Shown: in pieces, positions 1-7,021 of the stretch | Layout: every line of letters starts with the position of its first letter | How positions within the stretch are numbered: the stretch's first letter is position 1 | Source of the DNA: Oscillospiraceae bacterium | Lineage (GTDB): Bacteria > Bacillota > Clostridia > Oscillospirales > Oscillospiraceae | Reading direction: 5' to 3' | NCBI GenBank assembly: GCA_017561205.1 | Contig: JAFZDL010000110.1 | Span: 1-42,055 of the forward strand | Length of the DNA: 42,055 nt | Notes under the pieces: model-generated | The model's database searches: none | What the model saw: only the letters and a program-made list of their open reading frames with translations | Told to the model about the DNA's origin: nothing | Program-made: the position numbers and the translations under genes

Positions 1-703
1 CCATGAGAACACCGGCCAGAGGGGTCAGACCCATGGTGGTATCCTGGCACTTGCCGTCCTTCACAGCGGACATGGAAGAACCGTTACCCAGGTGGCAGTT
101 GACCATCTTGAATTCCTTCTTGCCGTAAAGCTCTGCGGTACGCTTGGCAACATACTTGTGGGAAGTGCCGTGGAAGCCGTAGCGGCGGATGGAGTCCTTC
201 TCGTAGTACTCGGTGGGAATAGCGTAACGGTAAGCCTTGGGAGGCATGGTCATGTGGAAAGCAGTATCGAAAACAGCAACCTGGGGAGTCTTGGGCATAA
301 CAGCCTGGCAGGCGCGAATACCCATCAGGTTAGCGGGGTTATGCAGGGGGCCCAGGGGGATGCACTTCTCAATAGCCTTGATAACTTCATCGTTAATGAT
401 GCAGGAATCAAAGAATTCCATACCGCCGTGCAGAACGCGGTGGCCAACAGCATCAATCTCGTCAACAGACTTGATAACGCCGTCCACGGGGTCAACCAGA
501 ATGTCCAAAGTAGCAGCAATGGCCTCGGAGTGAGTGGGCATAGGAATGTCCTTGACAACCTTATTCTCGCCAACCTTGTGGTTCAGTCGGCCGTCAATGC
601 CAATACGCTCACACAGACCCTTTGCGGAAACTTCGCCGGTCTGGGGGTCCATCAGCTGATACTTAAGGGAAGAGCTGCCGGCATTGATAATCAGAATGTT
701 CAT
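1..703 (-). CDS. ackA: Acetate kinase, N-terminal part (runs off the left edge)
   Basis: Acetate kinase interconverts acetate plus ATP and acetyl phosphate, usually making ATP from acetyl-CoA together with phosphotransacetylase in the cytoplasm. The minus strand reads MNILIINAGSSSLKYQL from an ATG at 703, the family's N-terminal phosphate-binding motif. VGHRVLHGG, FDTAFHMTMP, YGFHGTSHKYV and NCHLGNGSS follow in the usual order. About 234 of roughly 400 residues are present and the C-terminus lies outside the window. A GGAGGCAA ribosome site sits about 7 nt before the start. It is divergent from tmcAL, which consumes acetate. The assignment is firm. Confidence 0.97.
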   Translation of the reverse strand, partial: MNILIINAGSSSLKYQLMDPQTGEVSAKGLCERIGIDGRLNHKVGENKVVKDIPMPTHSEAIAATLDILVDPVDGVIKSVDEIDAVGHRVLHGGMEFFDSCIINDEVIKAIEKCIPLGPLHNPANLMGIRACQAVMPKTPQVAVFDTAFHMTMPPKAYRYAIPTEYYEKDSIRRYGFHGTSHKYVAKRTAELYGKKEFKMVNCHLGNGSSMSAVKDGKCQDTTMGLTPLAGVLM

Positions 704-843
704 TAGAAAATTGCCTCCTATAAAAAAATCATTTTCTTTTCTTGCAGAATGTGGTAATATAACCATAGCTACGGCTATTGTACTACAGTTTTCTTAATTT
801 CTCAACCCCTGAAATGAAATATTTTTTGCAAAAGAGGGATTTT

Positions 844-1989
844 ATGGAGGCCACCGGCATTATTTGTGAATATAATCCTTTGCATTTGGGCCACCAAAAG
901 CAATGGGGGGCTGTGCGGGCCGCTTACCCGGATGGTGGTATTGTGTGTCTGATGAGCGGGAATTATGTCCAGCGGGGTGCGCCTGCCATTTTGGACAAGG
1001 GTCTGCGAGCTCAAGCTGCCATAGAATGTGGCGCAGATTTGGTGTTGGAACTGCCCATTACCGTTTCCCTCTACTCTGCCGAGGGCTTTGCCCGGGAAAG
1101 TGTTCGAATCTTGGGTGGATTTTGTGACCGGCTATGCTTTGGTGCGGAAACAGCGGACAAAGATGCCCTTCTTGCCACAGCCAACGCTTTGCTGCGGGAG
1201 GATTTTCCGGAGGCCCTCCACAGGGAGCTGGACAAAGGACTTTCCTTCCCTACCGCACGGCAAAAGGCTTTGGAAATTATGGGTTTATCCGGGGATGTCC
1301 TGTCCCAACCCAATGACATTTTGGCTGTGGAATACTGCAAAGCGATCTTGTCCTTAGGGCTTAACATAGAGCCTATGGTAATTACTCGGGAAGGCTGTTA
1401 TCACAACAGCTCGCCAGATGCACAGAACCCCTCAGCCACGGCAGTACGGGCGTTGATGCAGGAAGGCGAAAACTGGGAAAGCTTTGTTCCAAAGGCGGCT
1501 AAGGATATTTTTGCAGGCGCAAATCTTCATAATCTTGCCGCCGGTGAGCAAGCCATTCTTTACCGGCTGCAAACCATGACCGACGAGGAATTCGAGGCCC
1601 TCCCCTATGGCAGCGAGGGTCTGTGGCGAAAATTGATGCAAAATGCAAGAACCCTTGCAAATTTGGAAGATATCCTTACTGCCACCAAGTCCCGCCGGTA
1701 CACTCGCACCCGGCTTGACCGGATGGTGATGTGCGCATTTTTAGGAATTACCGAAAAAGACATCTCCTCTCCCGCCCCATACACACGGGTACTGGCACTG
1801 AACGACAAGGGCCGGGAGATTTTGAAGTCCGCTCGGGAAACAGGCTATTTCCCCAACGCAGGAGAGACGGTCAATCATCCCTATCAAGAATTGGAGATTC
1901 GCGCAGGTAGGCTATACAGTTTATTTGCCATTGGCGGCGAACAGCCCCAACAGGAGCAACAAAGACGGATATACTACAAAGGTGAATAG
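844..1989 (+). CDS. tmcAL: tRNA(Met) cytidine acetate ligase TmcAL (YlbM family)
   Basis: TmcAL uses ATP and free acetate to make N4-acetylcytidine at the wobble base of elongator tRNA-Met. The 381-residue protein starts MEATGIICEYNPLHLGHQKQ, carrying the HxGH nucleotidyltransferase signature at its N-terminus. GNYVQRGAPAILDKG and QPNDILAVEY follow, all typical of the family, and the length fits. The frame is open further upstream, but the ATG at 844 follows AGAGGGAT and matches the family start. Substrate logic links it to the divergent acetate kinase: acetyl-adenylate chemistry needs free acetate. That link is an inference from context. Confidence 0.9.
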   Translation: MEATGIICEYNPLHLGHQKQWGAVRAAYPDGGIVCLMSGNYVQRGAPAILDKGLRAQAAIECGADLVLELPITVSLYSAEGFARESVRILGGFCDRLCFGAETADKDALLATANALLREDFPEALHRELDKGLSFPTARQKALEIMGLSGDVLSQPNDILAVEYCKAILSLGLNIEPMVITREGCYHNSSPDAQNPSATAVRALMQEGENWESFVPKAAKDIFAGANLHNLAAGEQAILYRLQTMTDEEFEALPYGSEGLWRKLMQNARTLANLEDILTATKSRRYTRTRLDRMVMCAFLGITEKDISSPAPYTRVLALNDKGREILKSARETGYFPNAGETVNHPYQELEIRAGRLYSLFAIGGEQPQQEQQRRIYYKGE

Positions 1990-2170
1990 ATTGCCACGCC
2001 AGTTTGCACCCCAAGGGTACTTTGTCGGCGCTTTGCGCCTCGGGCGCGAACTGGCGCAGCAGCTTTATGTCCGCTTCACCATCAAAGGTAATATAGAGGA
2101 ATGTAAAATTCTTATACTCTATATCCCGCTGGTTCGCATCTGCAGGAATGATCTGGCAAATGTCCTTCAT
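1871..2170 (-). CDS. Possible short ORF or decayed gene, antisense to the tmcAL 3' end
   Basis: A 99-codon minus-strand frame opens with MKDICQIIPADANQRD. It has an ATG at 2170, an AAAGGGGTG ribosome site 6-8 nt upstream and a TATAAT box at 2192-2197, so its start looks functional. The middle of the frame runs through the 60-bp inverted repeat at 1997-2056, and the last part is antisense to tmcAL. I do not recognise the product. The first 37 or so residues look protein-like and the rest probably is not. It may be a real small gene, or the front of a gene cut off by the inverted repeat. Confidence 0.35.
   Translation of the reverse strand: MKDICQIIPADANQRDIEYKNFTFLYITFDGEADIKLLRQFAPEAQSADKVPLGCKLAWQSIHLCSISVFVAPVGAVRRQWQINCIAYLRESPILDRDD
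1997..2056. repeat. 60-bp inverted repeat with nested hairpins
   Basis: CGCCAGTTTGC at 1997-2007 pairs with GCGAACTGGCG at 2046-2056 (one G-T mismatch over 11 bp). Inside lie two smaller hairpins, ACCC/GGGT (2008-2018) and GGCGC/GCGCC (2027-2039). No T-run follows on the plus strand, so it is not an obvious terminator for tmcAL. The shape suits a dispersed palindromic repeat or a small folded RNA. Only one copy was noticed in this window. Confidence 0.6.
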
Positions 2171-2191
2171 AGCAGCACCCCTTTCGTGATC

Positions 2192-2220
2192 ATTATATCA
2201 AAGGTTTCCTTTTAAGTTAA
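2192..2220 (-). promoter_or_regulatory. Promoter-like sequence for the short ORF ending at 1871
   Basis: On the minus strand TTAACT (2215-2220), a 17-nt spacer and TATAAT (2192-2197) lie just ahead of the ribosome site of the 1871-2170 frame. The -10 box is perfect and the -35 box is weak. Confidence 0.5.
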
Positions 2221-2345
2221 CAAAAACTGGATATTTTACATATGTTTATGGATTTTTTCCATTTGCAAAAAACGTTAACTGTGGTGTGATACAGTTATCA
2301 ATTTACGCAGATGAAAAAATGGCTCTTCTTTACATACTGATTTTT

Positions 2346-2414
2346 GAATTCGCCAATCAAGGCGAGGTTATGCGGATGTACTATCCCTGGGATCCCGGGT
2401 GGACCGGCGAATTC
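2346..2414 (+). ncRNA. Unclassified structured element (possible regulatory RNA)
   Basis: GAATTCGCC (2346-2354) and GGCGAATTC (2406-2414) form a perfect 9-bp closing helix. The 5' arm can instead pair locally, TCGCC with GGCGA (2350-2354 and 2361-2365), giving two exclusive folds. A terminator-like hairpin follows at 2432-2455. Mutually exclusive stems before a terminator are riboswitch-like, but I match it to no known class. The rest of the 1990-2500 gap holds a possible AACTG/CAGTT inverted repeat near 2277-2297 and AT-rich DNA. Confidence 0.35.
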
Positions 2415-2417
2415 TAA
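2376..2417 (+). CDS. Possible 13-codon ORF, Trp/Tyr-rich
   Basis: ATG at 2376 encodes MYYPWDPGWTGEF and ends in tandem TAA stops. AGGCGAGG at 2360-2367 sits 8 nt upstream, a good ribosome-site distance. An in-frame ATG at 2370 would add two codons. The ORF lies inside the folded element and is followed by a terminator-like hairpin. It could be a leader peptide or chance, since the same bases form the 3' arm of the closing helix. Confidence 0.25.
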   Translation: MYYPWDPGWTGEF

Positions 2418-2431
2418 TAAGCCCTATCCCG

Positions 2432-2455
2432 AGAGCTACCCTTGCGGGTGGCTCT
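2432..2455 (+). terminator. Terminator-like hairpin ahead of the dus gene
   Basis: AGAGCTACCC (2432-2441) pairs with GGGTGGCTCT (2446-2455) around TTGC, 10 bp with one G-U pair, followed by a short TTTCC tract. The next promoter's -35 box lies in the loop and 3' arm, so an RNA made upstream may end here while dus starts its own transcript. Confidence 0.5.
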
Positions 2456-2470
2456 TTCCTATGATATAAT
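2442..2470 (+). promoter_or_regulatory. Promoter of the dihydrouridine synthase gene
   Basis: TTGCGG (2442-2447), a 17-nt spacer and TATAAT (2465-2470). The predicted start near 2477 leaves about 24 nt of leader with a TTGGAG ribosome site before the ATG at 2501. Confidence 0.7.
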
Positions 2471-2500
2471 GGCAAAAAGTATCCAAATTGGAGATAGCTT

Positions 2501-3448
2501 ATGCGTTATGATTTTGCACCCTTAGAGGGGCTGACAGACAGTATTTACCGCCGTCTGCATCGTAAATATTTCCCTGGGGTGGATCGGTATTTTACCCCCT
2601 TCTTCTCCCCAACCGTTCATCGTGCTTTAACCCCCCGGGAGGCAAGGGAATTGCCCCCGGCTGACAGCATAGATTTTTCTATTGTACCTCAGCTTCTTAC
2701 GAAAGTACCGGAGGATTTTCTTTGGATGGCCGGGGTGTGCAGGGATCGGGGCTATGCAGAAGTCAATCTCAACATCGGCTGCCCCTCGGGAACTGTCACT
2801 GCCAAGGGAAAAGGCGCTGGAATGCTCCGGGATTTAGACAGCCTTGATTCCTTTTTGTATGCAGTATTTTCTTCTGCTCCCCTGCCCGTTTCCATCAAGA
2901 CGCGAATAGGTTTTGAATCCGCTGAAGAATTTTCTAAAATCCTGCATATCTACAACCGCTACCCCCTAAAAGAGTTGATTATTCACCCTCGTGTACGAAA
3001 AGAGTTCTATAACGGGCCTGTGGATATGGAGAGTTTTCGGTATGCCTTGCAGGAAAGCAAAGCACATGTTTGCTACAACGGTAGTTTGCGGACAAAAAGT
3101 GAAATATCCGTCTTTTCTGCAGAATTCCCCTCCGCGGACGGCATTATGCTGGGCAGAGCCTTGGTCGCCGATCCGGGACTTCTCACCCCCGGTGGCACCA
3201 CCGCTGACAAATTAGAGAATTTCCACGGTGAATTACTGGAAGAATACACCCGGGAATTCGGCGGCACACGGAATGCTATGTTCCGACTGAAAGAAAACTG
3301 GCATTACTGGCTGTGCAAATTCGAAGGCGCTGAAAAGTTAGGAAAACGGCTGCGAAAAGCCACAGATGTAGAAGAATATAAGTCTGTTACTTGTGAAATA
3401 TTTCACAACCTGCCTATGCGGGAAGATATTGTTCCCGATTGGGACTAG
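2501..3448 (+). CDS. tRNA-dihydrouridine synthase family protein
   Basis: Dus enzymes reduce uridines in the tRNA D-loop using FMN and NADPH. The 315-residue protein has the FMN TIM-barrel opening FAPLEGLTDSIYRR. The catalytic loop is NLNIGCPSGTVTAKGKGAGML with the proton-donor Cys at residue 94. SIKTRIG (Lys133) and IIHPRVRKEFYNG follow, and MLGRALVADPGLL is the phosphate-binding end. The barrel is followed by a short helical domain with basic residues. The exact subfamily (which D-loop position) cannot be told by eye. The gene stands alone, with its own promoter and a strong terminator directly after the stop. Confidence 0.92.
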   Translation: MRYDFAPLEGLTDSIYRRLHRKYFPGVDRYFTPFFSPTVHRALTPREARELPPADSIDFSIVPQLLTKVPEDFLWMAGVCRDRGYAEVNLNIGCPSGTVTAKGKGAGMLRDLDSLDSFLYAVFSSAPLPVSIKTRIGFESAEEFSKILHIYNRYPLKELIIHPRVRKEFYNGPVDMESFRYALQESKAHVCYNGSLRTKSEISVFSAEFPSADGIMLGRALVADPGLLTPGGTTADKLENFHGELLEEYTREFGGTRNAMFRLKENWHYWLCKFEGAEKLGKRLRKATDVEEYKSVTCEIFHNLPMREDIVPDWD

Positions 3449-3450
3449 TA

Positions 3451-3482
3451 AAAAAATGCGTGTCAGCAGACACGCATTTTTT
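3451..3482. terminator. Bidirectional terminator between dus and the FmdE gene
   Basis: A perfect 14-bp stem (3451-3464 with 3469-3482) around AGCA has an A-run on the left and a T-run on the right. It can stop transcription from both converging genes. Confidence 0.9.
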
Positions 3483-3483
3483 G

Positions 3484-3981
3484 TTATTTGTCACAGCAAT
3501 CCAAACACAGCTTTTTATCGCCAACAGTTTGCATCCATTTTGCGCCGGTTTTTTCGCCGCAGCAATCGCAGATATAGGATTCAAAAATCCGCGCCTTTTC
3601 CGGGATAGGAAGTGTGGTTTCCTTTACTTCAAACATTTCTTCCAGGCAGCATGCCTGGTAATACGCAAAGGCGTCTTCTTTTTTGATTTCTGCAGGCTTC
3701 AGCACTAAGCGGACAGATTTTCCGGTCTTGCGGTTATAGAAGGAATAAGCGGATTTGCCGCAAATATGGAATAACAGATTTCCCTTGCCCACGCTGCAGC
3801 CCAGCATTACCTGGATGGCATCCACGCCGCAGGCATCGTTTTCGGCAATACAGACCACCTGCTCATCCTCAGAAAATTCCAGGTCAAGCAATTGAGCAGC
3901 ATACAGGCTTGCTTTATACCCAATGGTTAAACCACCGCATTCGTGGCCGTGAAAGGCTACGCAATCTTCCCAGATTTTCAT
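3484..3981 (-). CDS. FmdE family protein with C-terminal zinc finger
   Basis: The 165-residue protein has the FmdE signature near the start, FHGHECGGLTIGYKA, then AENDACGVDAIQVMLGCSVGKGN. It ends in a two-CxxC zinc ribbon (CDCCGEKTGAK... LCLDCCDK). FmdE domains were named from the formylmethanofuran dehydrogenase operon, and most bacterial members have no proven function. Conserved His/Cys residues suggest metal or cluster binding. Its ATG overlaps the stop of the ABC ATPase gene by 4 bp, so it is the last gene of the importer operon. By inference it may handle the imported metal, perhaps molybdenum, tungsten or iron. Confidence 0.85.
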   Translation of the reverse strand: MKIWEDCVAFHGHECGGLTIGYKASLYAAQLLDLEFSEDEQVVCIAENDACGVDAIQVMLGCSVGKGNLLFHICGKSAYSFYNRKTGKSVRLVLKPAEIKKEDAFAYYQACCLEEMFEVKETTLPIPEKARIFESYICDCCGEKTGAKWMQTVGDKKLCLDCCDK

Positions 3982-4739
3982 ACTTCCTCCTTCACCAGCA
4001 CCATACGCCGGTCTTCAATTTCTACAACTTTCGCATCCACGCCATAGACTTCTTTCAGTGCCTTGCTGTCCAGCACGCTGTGATCGCCATATCGGTAGAT
4101 CTGACCGTCTTTTAAGAGCAGGAAACGGTCACAAAACTGCAGTGCAAGGTTCAGATCGTGGATAACGACAACCGCGATCATATTGTCCTTATGGCAGATA
4201 GAGCGGACCATTTTCAGCACCTGGTACTGGTTCTGAATATCTAAGGCGCTGGTTGGCTCATCGAGCAACAGAGCCTTCGGCTGCTGCGCTAAAGCTCTTG
4301 CCAGCATAACCTTTTGTTTTTCACCGCCGGAAAGCTCGTTGAGGAATCTGCCCCGCATATCCTCCACATCCAGCCGGTGCATAGCATCGTGGACAATGTG
4401 GTGGTCTTCCTCGGTGAAACCCCAGATCATATAAGGTCTGCGTCCCAGCATCACCACATCGTGAACAGTCATTTGGGTATCGGGAACGCTTTGGGAAACA
4501 AATGCCACCTGCTTTGCCACCTCACGGGTTGGCATTTCCAGCAGGTTCTCCCCATCAAGCAACACTTCACCGGAATCGGGCTTTAGAATGTGATTAAAGC
4601 ACTTAAGGAGCGTACTTTTACCTACACCGTTATTGCCCAAAATGGCAAGGAATTTGCCCGGTTCAATTGTAAAGGAAACATCTTTCAGGACTTCCGGACT
4701 TCCCTTGTAATGGTACGATAAATTTTTAATCTCCATCAT
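3978..4739 (-). CDS. ABC transporter ATP-binding protein (FecE/BtuD type)
   Basis: This is the cytoplasmic ATPase of the importer formed with the next two genes. MEIKNLSYHYKG opens the 253-residue protein. Walker A is GNNGVGKSTLL, the signature is LSGGEKQKVMLARAL, Walker B is ALLLDEPTSALD, and the switch His lies in VIHDLNLA. The frame is open about 90 codons further upstream, but that stretch overlaps the permease. ATGATGGAG at 4739 overlaps the permease stop by 4 bp, the usual translational coupling. The family moves iron-siderophores, heme, cobalamin and some oxyanions, so the substrate is not set by this subunit. Confidence 0.95.
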   Translation of the reverse strand: MMEIKNLSYHYKGSPEVLKDVSFTIEPGKFLAILGNNGVGKSTLLKCFNHILKPDSGEVLLDGENLLEMPTREVAKQVAFVSQSVPDTQMTVHDVVMLGRRPYMIWGFTEEDHHIVHDAMHRLDVEDMRGRFLNELSGGEKQKVMLARALAQQPKALLLDEPTSALDIQNQYQVLKMVRSICHKDNMIAVVVIHDLNLALQFCDRFLLLKDGQIYRYGDHSVLDSKALKEVYGVDAKVVEIEDRRMVLVKEEV

Positions 4740-5791
4740 TGCCGTTTTCCTCCTTTGAACAGAAGGTACAGAAACAGCGGGCCACCCAGGAAAGATGTAA
4801 TGGCGCCAATGGGCAGGATCACAGGGCTGATAACTGTTCTTGCAAACAGGTCGCTGAGCAAAAGTAGCGTTGCGCCGCCCAGGATAGAACCGGGAATTAG
4901 GTACACATGGTTGTTGCCCACTACCATACGGACGATATGGGGCGCTACTAAACCGATAAAGCTGATAAGACCCACATTGGACACGATCACGCTGCTGCAT
5001 AGGCAACACAGCACCATATTCACAAGGATCAGGCGTTTTACATTGATGCCAAGACTGATGGCAGTCTCCTCACCGCTTAAAAGGGCGTTGTAATCCCAAC
5101 GGTGGATGGTGCAGTACAAGCAAAGCACTGCAACAATCGCAGCCATACCGCCCAGGTCTTCCCAACCGGTACTGCCCAGCTCACCGAAAGTCCAAAACAC
5201 CAGGGTAGACAACTGCACCTCGTCGGCAAAGTACTGAATGAGGGTGGTTGCTCCAGTAAACATAGAACTGATCGCCACACCAGCCAGCACAATCCCCTCC
5301 GGGGACACCCGGCGGAATTTGGACAAACCTAAAATCACCAGTGCCACAGCAATAGAGCCTAAAAAGGCGCACAGTGGTATTCCCAAGCGGTCTGTCACAC
5401 CCAAGCCCAACACTACAATTGCAAAGGCTGCGCCAAAAGTTGCACCCTGTGATACGCCCAAGGTAGATGCAGATGCCAGCGGGTTGCGAAGAACAGCCTG
5501 GAGAATACAACCGGCCAAGCCCAAGCCGCCGCCAGCCAAAATGGCCGTGATGATCCGGGGTAAGCGATTATTTTGAACAATCAGATTAATCTTTTTATCG
5601 GAAGACTGTCCAAAGATACCCTTGATCAATTCTGCGATAGGGGTTTCATAGGAACCCGCCCGCAAGCTCAAAAGAACGGTCAGCAACAACACACCACTTA
5701 AGGCAGCAAGAAAGCTAATGCTTTTTACCCTGTTTTTTCTGTAGAGAGCATCTATTCCATTATTCTCCGATTTTGATGGGACGGAATGCAT
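4736..5791 (-). CDS. ABC transporter permease (FecCD/BtuC family)
   Basis: The 351-residue membrane protein has about ten hydrophobic helices. It carries the family motifs RLPRIITAILAGGGLGLAGCILQ, NPLASASTLGVSQGA and LISFIGLVAPHIVRMVVG, the last holding the helix that contacts the ATPase. It works as a homodimer. The start at 5791 lies 32 bp inside the end of the binding-protein gene, and AAGGAGG seven nt before the ATG makes this start convincing. The only other early ATGs are out of frame. Confidence 0.95.
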   Translation of the reverse strand: MHSVPSKSENNGIDALYRKNRVKSISFLAALSGVLLLTVLLSLRAGSYETPIAELIKGIFGQSSDKKINLIVQNNRLPRIITAILAGGGLGLAGCILQAVLRNPLASASTLGVSQGATFGAAFAIVVLGLGVTDRLGIPLCAFLGSIAVALVILGLSKFRRVSPEGIVLAGVAISSMFTGATTLIQYFADEVQLSTLVFWTFGELGSTGWEDLGGMAAIVAVLCLYCTIHRWDYNALLSGEETAISLGINVKRLILVNMVLCCLCSSVIVSNVGLISFIGLVAPHIVRMVVGNNHVYLIPGSILGGATLLLLSDLFARTVISPVILPIGAITSFLGGPLFLYLLFKGGKRQ

Positions 5792-6845
5792 AACCGGCCT
5801 CCTTCAGCATTTCATAGGGGTTTGTCCCCAGTAGTTTTTCAAAGATTTCCCCTGCTTTTGCAACAGGGTCAACATCTTTGAACTGTTCCGGGTAGATAAC
5901 GCAAGCAGCATAATAGGCATCTGCCAGCGCGGTTTCCAGATTTGACGCATTGGAACGGAAGGAAATTTGTGAATAGACCTTGCCTTCCTTCACTGCCTTC
6001 AATGCGTTGTAATAGGCGGGGTTCTTGATATAATCCTCATTGATTAGGTTCATACCGTTAAAGTCCAGCAGAATGATATCCGGATCCCAGGAAAGTACCT
6101 TTTCCAGGTCAATATTGAATGCGCCAGATTTACCGGTGGTGTCTGCCAGGTTCTTGGCGCCGATCAGCGCCAAGGGGCCGTATCCGGCCTCAGTTCCCTC
6201 AAAGCCGTGGTGGCCCTTGAAGGACACACCTCCCACATAAACAAAGGGCTTTTCGCTATCGGGGATATCCTTGGTTCTGTCAGTCAGATCTTTTTTAATG
6301 CCATCCAGGTAAGTTTTCAGCTCTGTGGCCCGGTATTCCTTGCCGTAAAGCTCGCCTAAAATGCGGATGGTTTCATAAGCCGCATCGTCCAAGGTTGTAT
6401 CGCTACCGGGAATCACCACAACGGGGGTGCCGGTCTTATTCTGTAGGTCGTCGGCTTCCACAGAGGCGGATTGGCTCATCACAATGACATCCGGAGATAC
6501 CTTGATGATTTCCTCGGCAAAGGGGTTTCCGTTGGTGCCGATTACAGGAAGGTCTTTGAATTTCTCGATATTTACATAGTTATAAAGCCGGGAAATTACA
6601 GCTTCTTTTTCACAGTCCTCCACAGCGACTACCAAGTCCTGCGCGCCCATATAGCAGGTATAGCGCAGAGCACCCACACCCACGCAGACGATGGATTTAA
6701 CCTCTTCGGGGATCTCCACTTCTCTGCCTTTGACATCGGTGATGATGCGGGTCTTGTCCACGGGCTCGGTGGTCTGTTTGGAACAGCCTGCAAACAGGCT
6801 TAGGCAAAGAACAACAGCCAGGAGTAACGCAAGGATCTTTTTCAT
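5760..6845 (-). CDS. ABC transporter substrate-binding lipoprotein (periplasmic-binding protein 2 family)
   Basis: This is the extracellular lipid-anchored receptor of the importer. The signal peptide MKKILALLLAVVLCLSLFAGC ends in the lipobox LFAGC with Cys21 as the lipidation site. The mature 340 residues have the BtuF/FepB-type two-lobe layout with a long linking helix: TDVKGREVEIPEEVKSIVCVG, SPDVIVMSQSASVEADDL and LSWDPDIILLDFNGMN. The family takes iron complexes, heme, cobalamin or molybdate/tungstate. The neighbouring FmdE gene makes a molybdenum- or tungsten-related ligand possible, but this is only inferred. It is the first gene of its operon. Confidence 0.93.
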   Translation of the reverse strand: MKKILALLLAVVLCLSLFAGCSKQTTEPVDKTRIITDVKGREVEIPEEVKSIVCVGVGALRYTCYMGAQDLVVAVEDCEKEAVISRLYNYVNIEKFKDLPVIGTNGNPFAEEIIKVSPDVIVMSQSASVEADDLQNKTGTPVVVIPGSDTTLDDAAYETIRILGELYGKEYRATELKTYLDGIKKDLTDRTKDIPDSEKPFVYVGGVSFKGHHGFEGTEAGYGPLALIGAKNLADTTGKSGAFNIDLEKVLSWDPDIILLDFNGMNLINEDYIKNPAYYNALKAVKEGKVYSQISFRSNASNLETALADAYYAACVIYPEQFKDVDPVAKAGEIFEKLLGTNPYEMLKEAGYAFRPIKIGE

Positions 6846-6921
6846 ACAATACCTCTTTCTTTTTCTGGCAAGCTATGCTATAATTGCCTTGCCTGCCTTT
6901 ATTTGACGATTTTGGTCGGCA

Positions 6922-6953
6922 CGCCCCGGTGTAGTTCCAGCTATACCGGGGCG
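6922..6953 (-). promoter_or_regulatory. Stable hairpin in the leader of the metal importer operon
   Basis: A 13-bp stem with one G-U pair (CGCCCCGGT... ACCGGGGCG) and a 6-nt loop lies between the predicted transcription start near 6957 and the lipoprotein start at 6845. No T-run follows it on the minus strand. It sits right at the 5' end of the RNA and could stabilise the message or be part of a ligand-sensing leader. I match it to no named riboswitch. Confidence 0.45.
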
Positions 6954-6962
6954 CCTTCATTC

Positions 6963-6991
6963 ATTATAAAGATTCCCCCCATCAGGCACAA
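6963..6991 (-). promoter_or_regulatory. Promoter of the metal importer operon
   Basis: On the minus strand TTGTGC (6986-6991), a 17-nt spacer and TATAAT (6963-6968). The leader is about 110 nt. No clear Fur or MntR box was recognised. Confidence 0.7.
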
Positions 6992-7004
6992 GCCCGGTGG
7001 GGGG
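6975..7004 (-). terminator. Hairpin after mgtE, probable weak terminator
   Basis: CCCCCC...GGGGGG with an inner GGGC/GCC(T) pairing spans 6975-7004, just downstream of the mgtE stop. The following tract is AATCTTTATAAT, so it is U-poor. The same DNA holds the -35 box and spacer of the importer promoter. Confidence 0.5.
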
Positions 7005-7021
7005 ATATTTTTGCGATTTTT

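Noticed and set aside
2346-2414. EcoRI, BamHI and SmaI sites close together, resembling a cloning polylinker
   Set aside because: The sites fall inside a perfect inverted repeat and flanking DNA is continuous with native genes; no vector sequence follows.
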